64,000 nucleotides of DNA, from contig NZ_JACHIW010000001.1 in assembly GCF_014203395.1 (NCBI RefSeq), forward strand, positions 4,757,501 to 4,821,500, given 5' to 3'. The notes under the pieces are model-generated. The model had not been told where the DNA came from. It did no database searches and saw only the letters and a list, made by a program, of their open reading frames with translations. Below, piece after piece: positions 35,697 to 44,159 of the stretch. The number at the start of each line of letters is the position of its first letter. The stretch's first letter is position 1. This DNA is from Saccharopolyspora phatthalungensis. GTDB taxonomy: Bacteria > Actinomycetota > Actinomycetes > Mycobacteriales > Pseudonocardiaceae. The position numbers were made by a program, and so were the translations under genes.

Positions 35697-35877
35697 TCAG
35701 GCCGGGTGGTAATGCCGGATGATCGACAGGGGGCTCCGCCGCGGGATGCGGCGAAGTACGACGGGGACCACAGATGGTCGCGGTGGGTCAGGACTCAATA
35801 CCGCTCTGCACAACGATCGGTTTCCTGCGGCCGAGACGGAGACCCCGAAGGGTCTCCTCCGGGCTGTGCGGCCTTCC

Positions 35878-36261
35878 TCAGGGCAGCGCGGGGGTGATGT
35901 CCATGTGGACGCGGTAGTCGACGACCTGTGTTCCTTTCAGCCACATGACCGTCACGCACGGCAGCGCCAGAGGCGTTCCGTCCGGTGCTTCGGTCTCAAT
36001 CGTGAAGCGGCAGAACAGCTGCCCGTCCCCGGTATCGACGATCTGGTCGACGACATGCCGAACCCAGGGCAGGGTGTTCGCCGCCGCGGCAGTCGCTGCG
36101 ACGATCGAATGTCGCCCGACCACGGTGTTGTTGGAGGCAAAGGTGTACGTCGCGTCGTCGGCGAACCACGCGCCGAAGGACTCAGCGTCGCCGGCGTCGA
36201 CTGCAGCGCATTGCGCGTGCACCATGGCTACGCGTTCTTCGGGGGTCATCGTCAGGCTCAT
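35878..36261 (-). CDS. SnoaL-like / NTF2-fold protein
   Basis: A 127-residue NTF2-fold protein: 'VAMVHAQCAAVDAGDAESFG', 'WFADDATYTFASNNTVVGRH', then a beta sheet 'VTVMWLKGTQVVDYRVHMDI'. It begins with an ATGA overlap on the cupin gene, so the two are co-translated. Its role in the aromatic locus (isomerase, hydratase or accessory) is not known. Confidence 0.78.
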   Translation of the reverse strand: MSLTMTPEERVAMVHAQCAAVDAGDAESFGAWFADDATYTFASNNTVVGRHSIVAATAAAANTLPWVRHVVDQIVDTGDGQLFCRFTIETEAPDGTPLALPCVTVMWLKGTQVVDYRVHMDITPALP

Positions 36262-36704
36262 TTCTGCAGCGTCAGGCCGTAGCGGGTCATGACCTCGCTC
36301 ACCAGCGTCATGTCCCGGCCGGGAGGCAGCTCACTGAGTTCCCGGTAGTAGTTCTCCAGCCCGGGCGGTGACACGACCGCGACGATGCGGGTCTCCTCCT
36401 CGAACGGGTTGTAGAACACGTGCGGCACGCCGCGCGGCATCAGCAGGCAATCCCCTTCCCCGAGTTCGTGTTTCTCACCGTCGAGTTCGACCGCGACGCG
36501 TCCCCGCACACAGGTGAACAGTTCGTCCTCACGGCTGTGGATGTGCGTGGGCGGACCACCGAGACCCGGCGGAACGATGTACTCGAACACCGAGTAGGCG
36601 CCTCCGGTGTCTGCCCCGGTGAGACGGGTGAAGATACCGAGGCCGATCGCGCCTACATCGGTGCCGTCACCGGAGCGGATGACGCGGTGGTTGGCTGTGC
36701 TCAT
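36258..36704 (-). CDS. Cupin domain protein
   Basis: A 148-residue single-domain cupin. Motif 1 is 'PPTHIHSREDELFTCVRGRV' (His, His, Glu metal ligands) and motif 2 is 'PRGVPHVFYNP' (His). A complete metal set suggests a dioxygenase or isomerase rather than a pure binding protein. GAGGAG precedes the ATG. It is the first gene of a two-gene unit with the SnoaL-like protein and may act on an oxygenated ring-fission intermediate (inference). Confidence 0.82.
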   Translation of the reverse strand: MSTANHRVIRSGDGTDVGAIGLGIFTRLTGADTGGAYSVFEYIVPPGLGGPPTHIHSREDELFTCVRGRVAVELDGEKHELGEGDCLLMPRGVPHVFYNPFEEETRIVAVVSPPGLENYYRELSELPPGRDMTLVSEVMTRYGLTLQK

Positions 36705-36836
36705 TGCTTCTCCTCGGGTTCAGTGTCGGCTGGGCGCGGGTCAGGGTGCGGCGACGCCGGCGCGGCGGATGTCTGCCGGGCGAGTGCCTCGCAAGCAGGG
36801 AGGTGACCTTGCGATGGGGCGAGGGCTGGACGGGCA

Positions 36837-37335
36837 TCAGCCAGTGCGCGTGGCCCGGGTCGGCCACCCGATCCGCAGTCCGAGGTCGTTGCGGACCTCG
36901 TCGACGTGGTGCAGGGATAAGGCGATGGTCTTGGTGCCGAGGCAATGGTGTTCGCCAGTCGCGCCGTCCATGAAGGACAGTCGCGCGGTCACGGGGGAAG
37001 AAGCCCTCGGCGACCAAGCCAATCGCGCCTCGGACGATGTGCTCCATCCGGCCGCGGGGAGCAAAGTCCTTCTCGCGCAGCCCGAACTGGCGCACCGAGA
37101 CTGAGCCGCTGGAGTTGAGCAACATGCGGCGCAGCCCGTTCCCGCGACCGTGCGGGAACTTCGCCATGCGGTGGCGAAACAGCGCCTCACCGAGGTGGGT
37201 CAGCAGAGCCTTGAAGTTCAGCACGCCCGCCTCCCGGCGGTACACCTTCCACAACAGCCCGGTGAACCGGTGGCGCAGCAGCAACTTCGCTGTCGCCAAC
37301 CCGGCGATGCCTGCTGCCACGAGCGCTACCCCCAC
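36837..37335 (-). pseudogene. Frameshifted hypothetical membrane-anchored protein
   Basis: A GGGAGG site 8 bases before GTG 37335 starts a convincing protein: a hydrophobic helix (about residues 2-18), then 'LLWKVYRREAGVLNF', 'GRGNGLRRMLLNSSGSVSVR' and 'MEHIVRGAIGLVAEGFFP'. After a run of five G (36993-36997) the coding sense moves to another frame, which reads 'LSFMDGATGEHHCLGTKTIA' and ends at 36837. Deleting one base restores a 165-residue protein. The original frame continues as arginine/proline-rich nonsense into the cupin gene. Family not recognised. This is either a real frameshift or a base-call error. Confidence 0.5.
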
Positions 37336-37428
37336 GAGTGGTCCTCCCGCTCGCCGCCGGTGAATTCGGCTCGACGCGGGAATCCACCCTAGGACGGCCG
37401 TGACCGGGACACCAAGTGCCAGTCCTAG

Positions 37429-38274
37429 TCAGCGGGACTGCTGGTCGGGGAAGGCTGGTGCGGCCCACCGCCGGGCGGCGTAGGCGCGGCTCGCCGAGGC
37501 GGCGGCCATGCGCACCGCGGGGCCGACCCGATCGGGCAGCACGGAGGCGCTCGGCCCGGTGACCGACAGCGCCGCGGTCACGACCCCGGTGACGTCGAAG
37601 ATCGGCGCGGCGACACAGCTCACGCCGGGATTTCCTTCCTCGTGGTCATAGGCCCAGCCGCGGCCGAACACGGCCGCCAGCTCCTCCCTGAGCGCGGCGG
37701 GCGAGGTGATCGTGCGTACGGTGCGCCGGCTCAGGCCCGCGTCGATCACACTGTCCACGACGTCGTCGGGCGAGTATGCCAGGATCGCGCGGCCGAGCCC
37801 GGAACAGTACCCGGGGATCAGCCCGCCGACGGCGGAGAGCATCGGTATCCGGCGATGCCCGGTGATCTTCTCCACGACCAGCACCTGGTGGCCGTCGAGC
37901 ACGCCAAGCTGGACGGTGCTGCGTGTCGCCGAGTGCAGGTCATGCAAGTACGGCAGGACCACCTCGCGCAGCTCGTGGCGGACCGGGACCAGGCCCGACA
38001 ACTTGAACAGGAGATTGCCGACCCGGTACCGGTCACCGGGTTTGTCGAGCCAGCCCAGCCGGATCATGCGGGCGGCGGTGCGGTGCACCGTCGACCGCGG
38101 TAGCCCCGAACGCTGCACGAGTTCGGCCAGACCGAGCTCGGGATGCGTGGCGTCAAAGGCGTTCAGCAGACACGTTGCACGCTCCAGTGCGCCCCCTGCG
38201 GCCTCCGCGGCTTCCACCGCACCCCACTCCGGGTCCCGTGCAGTGGGACCGTCGCTTGGCTCTGCGTCACCCAT
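37429..38274 (-). CDS. IclR family transcriptional regulator
   Basis: A 281-residue regulator. The winged helix is at about residues 28-95 ('ERATCLLNAFDATHPELGLA', 'LVQRSGLPRSTVHRTAARMI'), followed by an IclR effector domain with 'GLIPGYCSGLGRAILAYSPD' and 'SCVAAPIFDVTGVVTAALSV', typical of aromatic-acid sensors such as PcaR/PobR. It is divergent from the SDR-led catabolic operon with only 21 bases between starts, so it probably regulates that operon and itself. The stated ATG lacks a good ribosome binding site, so a later start is possible. Confidence 0.9.
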   Translation of the reverse strand: MGDAEPSDGPTARDPEWGAVEAAEAAGGALERATCLLNAFDATHPELGLAELVQRSGLPRSTVHRTAARMIRLGWLDKPGDRYRVGNLLFKLSGLVPVRHELREVVLPYLHDLHSATRSTVQLGVLDGHQVLVVEKITGHRRIPMLSAVGGLIPGYCSGLGRAILAYSPDDVVDSVIDAGLSRRTVRTITSPAALREELAAVFGRGWAYDHEEGNPGVSCVAAPIFDVTGVVTAALSVTGPSASVLPDRVGPAVRMAAASASRAYAARRWAAPAFPDQQSR

Positions 38275-38295
38275 GGGCCGAATGTAGGCGACATC

Positions 38296-39111
38296 ATGAG
38301 TAACGTGAAAGCGGCGGACAATACTTCTTCAGGCCCGATACGGCCAGAGCCTCGTGTCGCGCTCGTCGGTGGGGGTGCGGGTGGTATCGGCACCGCTATC
38401 GCAGCCTCGTTGCGCGCCAGCGGGCACGACGTAATTCTCGCCGGGCGCACGGAATCCACCCTCGCGGCCGCCGCAGCGGCACTGGGCCCCGGCACCGGAC
38501 ACGTCGTGTGCGACCTGGCCGATCCGGCCGACGCTGCCGCGGCCGTCGAGCAGGTACACCAGAGTCATGGCGCACTCGACGTCGTGGTGGCCAACGCGGG
38601 CGGCCCGGCGCCCGGCGGGGTGCTCGATGTCCCGCACGAGCAGTGGCATCACGACCTTGATCTACTGGTGCTGGGGCCGCTGGCCCTGATGCGGTCCGCC
38701 CTGCCGAGCATGGCCGAGCGCGGATTCGGCCGGATCGTGCTCGTCACCTCGACCGCGGTGCGCCAGCCGCAGCCGGGGCTGGCCGCCTCCACTGTCCTGC
38801 GGACGGCGGCGACGGCCGCCGCGAAACTTGCCGCCCGCGAGTGCGCGTCCCGAGGGGTGACGGTCAACTGCGTCGCTGTCGGGGCCACGGACACACCGCG
38901 CCGGATCGAAGTGGTCCGGCACCGCGCCCTCGTCGCGGGCGTCGACCTCAGTACGGCACTCGCCCAGGACACCGTCGACATCCCGGCGGGGCGCGCGGCC
39001 GATCCGGAGGAGATCGCGGCCGCGGTGAACTTTCTCGCCTCACCCGAGGCGAGCTATGTCAACGGCACTGTGCTGACCGTCGACGGCGGCCGCACGGAGT
39101 ACCTGCTCTGA
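38296..39111 (+). CDS. SDR family oxidoreductase with altered active site
   Basis: A 271-residue Rossmann protein: 'ALVGGGAGGIGTAIAASL' (cofactor glycines), 'LAGR' with basic residue favouring NADP, 'VVANAGGPAPGG' and C-terminal 'YVNGTVLTVDGG'. The catalytic Ser region 'LVTSTAVRQPQPGL' is followed by 'AASTVLRTAATAAAK' where Tyr-x3-Lys is normally found, so Tyr is replaced by a hydrophobic residue. This belongs to a known SDR subset with non-canonical active sites. The start is ATG 38296; the frame extends upstream into the divergent IclR gene. First gene of the ring-cleavage operon. Confidence 0.85.
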   Translation: MSNVKAADNTSSGPIRPEPRVALVGGGAGGIGTAIAASLRASGHDVILAGRTESTLAAAAAALGPGTGHVVCDLADPADAAAAVEQVHQSHGALDVVVANAGGPAPGGVLDVPHEQWHHDLDLLVLGPLALMRSALPSMAERGFGRIVLVTSTAVRQPQPGLAASTVLRTAATAAAKLAARECASRGVTVNCVAVGATDTPRRIEVVRHRALVAGVDLSTALAQDTVDIPAGRAADPEEIAAAVNFLASPEASYVNGTVLTVDGGRTEYLL

Positions 39112-39126
39112 AAGGACGAATCGACC

Positions 39127-39642
39127 ATGACGAGTGCGGGCCGAGGCTTCGACGTCGCCGATTTCTTGGCGGACATCTCCCACGAGGTGCGGCCGGGCCG
39201 CCAACGGCCACTGGTCGTGCACGACGAGGATCTGCGGCCGATCCCGCAGGGCGCGGTGCCCAACCCCGCGCCGCTGCGGATCGCCGGCGCGCTGCCGACC
39301 ACGACGTTCGAGCTGTTCCGGCAGGAGATTCCGCCGGGCGGGAGTTCGGACATGCAGCGCCACCACCACGAGACTGTCCATTTCGTCATCGCCGGTGAAG
39401 GCCACAGCGAGATCGAACGCGGCGCGGATGAGAACGAGCCCGAGGTCGTCGCCTGGTGGACCGGTTCGTTCGTTTATACGCCACCGTGGACCTGGCACCG
39501 CCACTTCAACGACTCCGCGGACCGGCCGGTGGAATTCCTGACCATTGAGAACTCCCGTCTGCTGGACCTGTTCGGCCTGGGCCGCCGCGAAAGCGCCGGG
39601 CTTGTCAGCCTCGCCCAGGCCCGCGCCGGCGACCAGCACTGA
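39127..39642 (+). CDS. Cupin domain protein
   Basis: A 171-residue cupin. Motif 1 'MQRHHHETVHFVIAGEGHSE' offers several His and a Glu, and motif 2 'YTPPWTWHRHFN' gives the last His. It resembles gentisate- or quercetinase-like single cupins and may be a metal-dependent dioxygenase. It lies 15 bases after the SDR gene and 21 bases before the C-C hydrolase gene in the same operon. Substrate unknown. Confidence 0.8.
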   Translation: MTSAGRGFDVADFLADISHEVRPGRQRPLVVHDEDLRPIPQGAVPNPAPLRIAGALPTTTFELFRQEIPPGGSSDMQRHHHETVHFVIAGEGHSEIERGADENEPEVVAWWTGSFVYTPPWTWHRHFNDSADRPVEFLTIENSRLLDLFGLGRRESAGLVSLAQARAGDQH

Positions 39643-39663
39643 CAGAAAGAAACGGAGGCAATC

Positions 39664-40602
39664 GTGACCACAGTAGACAGTGCTGCCTCGGCCGGTCAGA
39701 ACAGCTCGGCGGGACCGCCGGTGCCCGAGCACATCAGCATCTGGGGCGAACTCGGCGATGTCGCGCACACGCTGCAGTACGTTCGGGTGCAGACAAAAGA
39801 GGGAGAGGTCCGTACCCGGGTGTTGCAGGCCGGTACCGGACCCGAGTTGATCCTGCTGCACGGGACCGGGGGCCACCTGGAGGCTTATGCGCGCGACATC
39901 GCGGGACTGGCCCAAGATTTTCACGTGACCGCCTACGACATGGTGGGCCACGGCTGGTCGGCGCTACCGGACCGGCCCTACACCATCGACGTGCTGGTCG
40001 ACCACCTCATCGGCCTGATGGACGCGCTCGGCATCGGACAGGCGCACCTGTCCGGCGAGTCGCTCGGTGGCTGGGTCGTCGCATGGGCCGCCGCGCACTA
40101 CCCGGAGCGTGTGCTGCGACTGGTGCTCAACACGCCGGGCAACATCGCCAACAAGCCCGGGGTGATGACACGGATGCGCGACAGCACCATGGCCGCAGTC
40201 CGCGATCCCAGTGATGCCACGGTCCGTAGGCGCGTCGAGTTCCTCTTTCATCACAAGGACATGGTCACCGACGAGCTGGTCAACCTGCGTCGCCGGGTCT
40301 ATTCCCAGCCCGGTTTCCTCCGCGCGATCACCAACACGCTGGTGCTTCAGGATCCGCAGATCCGCAAGGACTACGCATGGGACCCCTCGTGGGTGTCCAA
40401 GGTGGACGCTCCGACGCTGTTGCTGTGGACGAGCCACGACCCGACCGGCGGGTTGGACGAGGCACAGCTGCTGCTGGATTGGCTGCCCGACGCCCGCCTG
40501 CACGTGATCCAGGACGCCGGCCACTGGCCGCAATGGGAGAAGGTCGGCGAGTTCCTGAATGTCCACCGCAGGTGGCTGCTCACCGGACAGGACCCGATCT
40601 GA
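39664..40602 (+). CDS. Meta-cleavage product (C-C) hydrolase, alpha/beta fold
   Basis: A 312-residue hydrolase of the MhpC/BphD group. 'LILLHGTGGHLEAY' is the oxyanion loop (about residues 62-75), 'LSGESLGGWV' carries Ser133, 'WTSHDPTGG' the Asp near 257 and 'DAGHWPQWEKV' the His near 286. Such enzymes split the C-C bond of 2-hydroxy-6-oxodienoates formed by extradiol ring cleavage. GGAGG precedes GTG 39664. It sits directly before a LigB-type dioxygenase, with overlapping stop and start (TGATG), so the pair should act in sequence. Confidence 0.88.
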   Translation: MTTVDSAASAGQNSSAGPPVPEHISIWGELGDVAHTLQYVRVQTKEGEVRTRVLQAGTGPELILLHGTGGHLEAYARDIAGLAQDFHVTAYDMVGHGWSALPDRPYTIDVLVDHLIGLMDALGIGQAHLSGESLGGWVVAWAAAHYPERVLRLVLNTPGNIANKPGVMTRMRDSTMAAVRDPSDATVRRRVEFLFHHKDMVTDELVNLRRRVYSQPGFLRAITNTLVLQDPQIRKDYAWDPSWVSKVDAPTLLLWTSHDPTGGLDEAQLLLDWLPDARLHVIQDAGHWPQWEKVGEFLNVHRRWLLTGQDPI

Positions 40603-41534
40603 TGGCAGAGATCGCTGGCTTCGTTGGCATGTCGCACAGTCCGTTCGCGTCCCTGCTGCCACCACAGCACCTTCACGGGCCAGGAGCGCAGTTCCTCGCC
40701 GACGCGGCGCGGGTGCGCCGGGCCGTGGACGACCTCGCACCCGACGCGGTCGTCGTGATCGGGCCCGATCACTTCCACGGGAACTTTTATGACGTCATGC
40801 CTCCGTTCGTACTCGGCGTCGAGACCGCGATTGGCTTCGGCGACTTCGGCAGCGCGGCGGGACCGTTCGCGCTGCAAACCGACCTGGCCTGGGCCGTTCA
40901 CGATGGGGTCACCGCCGCAGGGTTTGACCTGTCGCTGTCGTATTCGCTCACCGTCGACCACGGCATCGTCCAGACCTACGAGATGGCCACCGGCGGGAGC
41001 ATCCCGATGATCCCGCTGGTGGTGAACACGGCCGCGCCACCACTGCCGTCGCTGCAGCGCTGTGTGGAGCTGGGACAGGCGTTGGGGGCCGCGCTGCGGT
41101 CGGCCGACTTCGCGGGATGCGTGCTGGTGGCGGCCAGCGGCGGCCTGTCGCATTGGCTTCCCTCCAACGATCCCCGCGACCCCAGCGTGACCGGTGAACG
41201 GCGCTCGGCACTCATCCACGGCCGATCCGACGTCCAGGCCTTCGCTGCGGCGCGTGAGCCTCGGGTCCGGGCTATGGGCGGAAATCCTTCCGCGCGGGTC
41301 GACGCCGACTGGGATCGGTGGTTCCTCGACCGTCTGGCAGGTGGGGACGCCGGTGCGATCGCCGCGCTGGGGCACGAGGGCCTGGAGGAGGCCGCAGGTA
41401 CCGGTGGGCACGAGGTGCGGTGTTGGCTCACCGGCCAGGTGGCCGCCGGACTTCCGCTTGTGTGGCACAGCTACGAGCCCGTGCCCGAATGGATCACCGG
41501 CATGGGAATCGGGACCACTTTCCCGGTGCCGTGA
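40602..41534 (+). CDS. Class III extradiol dioxygenase (LigB/MhpB-like)
   Basis: A 310-residue protein. 'GFVGMSHSPF' near the start and 'VVIGPDHFHGNF' supply His ligands, and 'YSLTVDHGIVQTYEM' the conserved central His, as in 2,3-dihydroxyphenylpropionate 1,2-dioxygenase. These enzymes use Fe(II) to open catechol rings next to the hydroxyls. A C-terminal 'GNPSARVDADWDRWFLDRLA' and 'WHSYEPVPEWITGMG' match the MhpB-type end. The start codon shares a base with the hydrolase stop. Together with that hydrolase it can form the core ring-opening step. The catechol substrate is not known. Confidence 0.85.
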   Translation: MAEIAGFVGMSHSPFASLLPPQHLHGPGAQFLADAARVRRAVDDLAPDAVVVIGPDHFHGNFYDVMPPFVLGVETAIGFGDFGSAAGPFALQTDLAWAVHDGVTAAGFDLSLSYSLTVDHGIVQTYEMATGGSIPMIPLVVNTAAPPLPSLQRCVELGQALGAALRSADFAGCVLVAASGGLSHWLPSNDPRDPSVTGERRSALIHGRSDVQAFAAAREPRVRAMGGNPSARVDADWDRWFLDRLAGGDAGAIAALGHEGLEEAAGTGGHEVRCWLTGQVAAGLPLVWHSYEPVPEWITGMGIGTTFPVP

Positions 41535-41703
41535 GCACCACAGGCCGCGCGCGTTCGGCCGTATTCTTCGCGGTTTTCGGCCGGGCGAGCCGGTTCTGGT
41601 CGTCGGCACCGTCGGCTCGGCGCCCTTGAAGTGGGGCTCCGAAGTCAGAAGTCCAGTACCAGCCGCCCGGACCGGTCATCGGCGCCTTGACGCGCCTTAA
41701 AAT

Positions 41704-41715
41704 AGTGTGCACACT
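41704..41715. promoter_or_regulatory. GntR-type palindrome (meta-cleavage locus, site A)
   Basis: AGTGTGCACACT at 41704-41715 is a perfect 12-base palindrome in an AT-rich patch. Its GTG-N-CAC core resembles operators of FCD-type GntR repressors. The GntR gene at 49094-49909 is the likely binder. Confidence 0.45.
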
Positions 41716-41727
41716 TTTCTTCGGCGC

Positions 41728-41832
41728 GATCTCTCGCGGCAGACCGTCAAGCGGCTGGGATGCCCGAGGATCTCGTCGGCGCGGTCTCGTTCCTCGCCTC
41801 CATTGACGCGGCCTTCTTGACCGGACAGACAC
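41728..41832 (+). pseudogene. SDR C-terminal fragment
   Basis: The frame reads 'RLGCPEDLVGAVSFLASIDA' then 'AFLTGQT', the conserved last third of a classical SDR ('PEDLVGAVxFLASDDAAFxTGQ'). No start, cofactor motif or active site is present, and it runs into unrelated sequence. A remnant of a dehydrogenase once in this locus. Confidence 0.7.
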
Positions 41833-41910
41833 GGTTTCGTCGATGGCGGCCTGGGGCGGCGCTGACCGCGTCACGCGTCCAACGGTTCAGGTGGAGCGGC
41901 ACTTCGTAAA

Positions 41911-41920
41911 TGTGTACACA
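41911..41920. promoter_or_regulatory. GntR-type palindrome (meta-cleavage locus, site B)
   Basis: TGTGTACACA is a perfect 10-base palindrome about 100 bases before the Old Yellow Enzyme start, flanked by A-rich sequence. It shares the TGT...ACA arms seen in FadR-type GntR operators and in site A. Confidence 0.5.
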
Positions 41921-42016
41921 AACAGGGCGGTGCGGCGTTGCCGCCACCGACCCGAGAGGAGTCTCGATGGTCGATAGCTCCCGATCTCGTTTCGACCTGG
42001 TCGCGGGAGACGCGCG

Positions 42017-43168
42017 ATGACCGCGCCCACCACCACCGGCAAGCTGTTCTCCAGCCTGCGGATCGGCTCCCGGGAGGCCCGCAACAGGGTGGTGTTCGCC
42101 CCGATGTCGGTGTGCTACGGCGACGAGGCGGGCCAGGTCAGCGATGCTGAGGTCGAGCACTACGCGCGACGGGCACGCGGGGGCGCCGGGATTGTCGTCA
42201 CCGAGAACTTCGCGATCAGCACGGCAGGCCGGCAGATGCCCCGGCAGACGCTCGTCGCCGGCGAAGAACACCTGCCGGGGCTGGCCCGGCTCGCCTCGGC
42301 CATCACCGCGCACGGAGCTCTGGCGATCGTGCAGATCGTCCACGCCGGTCGTTACGCCGGCCCCTGGGATGTCTACGACCAGGCACGTCGGCTCGCGCCG
42401 TCGGCGGTCCCGTTCGAGCTGACCCCCGGCCGCATCGAGACTCCGGCCGAGATCACCGACGAGGAGATCCGGCGCAGTATCGCCGAGTTCGGCCGCGCAG
42501 CCGAACTGTGCCAGCGGGCGGGATTCGATGGGGTCGACATCCACGGGGCCCAGGGCTTCTTGATCTCGGGTTTTCTCTCGCCATTGACCAACCGGCGCAC
42601 GGACCGGTGGGGCGGATCGTTCGACAACCGTGCACGGTTCGCCCTTGAGGTCGTCCGCGAGGTTCGCCGCCGCACGCGACCGGATTTCCTGGTGGGCATG
42701 CACCTCATCAGCGACGAACTCGTCGATGGAGGCTGGAGCATCGACGACGCGGTGCGGCTGGCACCGCTCCTCGAGGACGAAGGCGTGCAGTTCCTTTTCG
42801 CGATTCCGGCCACGTTCGAGACACTCCGGCTGCCAGCCAACCAGGGACTGTTCGCCCGGCGCGGCTATGGCGGCTCCGCCAGCAGCGCGCTCGCCGCCGC
42901 TGTGAGCATCCCGGTCATCGCCAACGGCGGTCTGGGTGATCCCAGCGACGCCGAGGAGGTCCTTGAACACGACAACGTCGCCGCCGTCGGACTGGCCCGG
43001 GCGCTGTTCGCCGACCCCGACTGGCCACGCAAGGTCGCAGCCGGGCAACCGGTGCGGCACTGCGCCTGCTCCCCGCCGATCTGTGCCCGCACCCAGCTGA
43101 CCGGAGCCGTGTGCGCGGCCTGGCCGGCACCAGCGGCCGAACGCGGCTACTTCGGGCTGGACGACTGA
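42017..43168 (+). CDS. NADH:flavin oxidoreductase, Old Yellow Enzyme family
   Basis: A 383-residue FMN TIM barrel. It has 'NRVVFAPMSVCYG' (FMN contacts), 'QIVHAGRYAG' (substrate His region), the family signature 'GFDGVDIHGAQGFLISGFLS' followed by 'PLTNRRTDRWGGSFDNRARF', and 'VIANGGLGD' (phosphate binding). Family members reduce activated C=C bonds. The C-terminal Cys residues in 'HCACSPPICAR' recall the 4Fe-4S-binding long forms, but the second domain is absent. It starts after GGGAGA. In this locus it may reduce an unsaturated ring or ring-fission product, which is unusual for a pure meta pathway. Confidence 0.88.
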   Translation: MTAPTTTGKLFSSLRIGSREARNRVVFAPMSVCYGDEAGQVSDAEVEHYARRARGGAGIVVTENFAISTAGRQMPRQTLVAGEEHLPGLARLASAITAHGALAIVQIVHAGRYAGPWDVYDQARRLAPSAVPFELTPGRIETPAEITDEEIRRSIAEFGRAAELCQRAGFDGVDIHGAQGFLISGFLSPLTNRRTDRWGGSFDNRARFALEVVREVRRRTRPDFLVGMHLISDELVDGGWSIDDAVRLAPLLEDEGVQFLFAIPATFETLRLPANQGLFARRGYGGSASSALAAAVSIPVIANGGLGDPSDAEEVLEHDNVAAVGLARALFADPDWPRKVAAGQPVRHCACSPPICARTQLTGAVCAAWPAPAAERGYFGLDD

Positions 43169-43185
43169 AACGTTAGGGAGAGCAC

Positions 43186-44094
43186 ATGATCGAGCTGACC
43201 GATATCGCTTATGTCCGGTCGGGCGTAGCTGATCTGGCCACGGCGACCGAATTCGCCACCAGCATCGTCGGGCTGGAGCTCGTCGACGGTGGCGAGCCCG
43301 GGGTGGCGCACCTGCGGGCCGACTCCGCGCACCATCGCCTGGCGTTGGTGGAAGGTGAGTCCGGGGTGATCGCATCCGGGTTCACCGTCGCCGACGAAGA
43401 AGCTCTCGCCGCGGCCGAAACCGCGCTCGAAACCCGCGGAATCCGCGCGGCGCGGATCGACCCGTACGGCTGCCGCTCACGCCGGGTCCGTGCCGGAATC
43501 GGCTTCGACGATCCGTTCGGCAACCGGATCGAGCTTGTGGCCGGTCAGCACTCTCTCGCTACGCCCGTCAATTACTCGCGTGCGGCCGGGATCACCGAAT
43601 TCGGGCATCTGTGCGTGGACGCCCCCGACGTTCGCGAGGCCTACCGATTCTGGTCATCCACCTTCAACGCACGCGTATCGGACTGGATCGGCGACGACGC
43701 CTGCCTGATGCGGATCAACCCGGTGCACCACAAGCTCGCCGTGTTCGCCGCCGACGGGCCCGGACTGTGCCACATGAACTTTCAGGTCGCCGCGATCGAC
43801 GACATCTTCCGCAGCTGGCATTTCCTCGTGGAGCAGGGCGTCGAGATCGAAATGGGTCCGGGGCGCCACCCGCAGTCCGGTGCCGTCTTCCTTTACTTCC
43901 AAGGCCCGGAGGGCTTCACCTACGAGTATTCCTACGGCGTACGCCGCATCGAGGACGACGCGACCTGGCGGCCCCGCGTCTTCGACCCCGCAGAACGCGG
44001 ATCAATCGACATGTGGCTCGGACCGACGAGCCGCCCCACTTCCCAACCGCAGCTTGTGACCACGAGCGAGCTGCCCCTTCGAAAGGCGACCTGA
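43186..44094 (+). CDS. Type I extradiol dioxygenase / VOC family protein
   Basis: A 302-residue two-module vicinal-oxygen-chelate protein like BphC and HsaC. The C-terminal module has the Fe(II) ligands His141 ('EFGHLCVD'), His196 ('LCHMNFQV') and Glu247 ('FTYEYSYG'), with 'HHKLAVF' also conserved. It could cleave a catechol ring. AGGGAGAG precedes the ATG, 17 bases after the Old Yellow Enzyme gene. It is one of three possible ring-cleaving proteins here. Confidence 0.85.
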   Translation: MIELTDIAYVRSGVADLATATEFATSIVGLELVDGGEPGVAHLRADSAHHRLALVEGESGVIASGFTVADEEALAAAETALETRGIRAARIDPYGCRSRRVRAGIGFDDPFGNRIELVAGQHSLATPVNYSRAAGITEFGHLCVDAPDVREAYRFWSSTFNARVSDWIGDDACLMRINPVHHKLAVFAADGPGLCHMNFQVAAIDDIFRSWHFLVEQGVEIEMGPGRHPQSGAVFLYFQGPEGFTYEYSYGVRRIEDDATWRPRVFDPAERGSIDMWLGPTSRPTSQPQLVTTSELPLRKAT

Positions 44095-44159
44095 TGATCT
44101 TCCTCGCAATGTCGTACCGCGAGGTCATCGCACGGCACACGCTCGCGAAGACGGCATGA
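44094..44159 (+). CDS. 21-residue coupled small ORF
   Basis: A 21-codon frame beginning 'MIFLAMSYREVIARH'. Its ATG shares a base with the stop of the dioxygenase gene (TGATG) and its stop overlaps the start of the aldolase gene (ATGA). GAAAGG lies 7 bases upstream. The aldolase start itself lacks a good ribosome binding site, so this frame may act as a translational relay. Whether the peptide has its own function is unknown. Confidence 0.45.
   Translation: MIFLAMSYREVIARHTLAKTA

Larger units (their letters stand above)
35544..35877. other. Spacer between convergent genes holding two hairpins
   Basis: No gene is seen. The stretch contains an IS605-type end-like hairpin and a second perfect hairpin, annotated separately. 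Remaining frames show no homology. The region ends at the stop of the minus-strand SnoaL-like gene. Confidence 0.5.
41535..42016. other. Regulatory spacer with SDR fragment
   Basis: This 482-base gap between two plus-strand operons holds a fragment of an SDR gene (annotated) and two GntR-type palindromes (annotated). It is likely the promoter region of the Old Yellow Enzyme-led operon. Confidence 0.5.
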
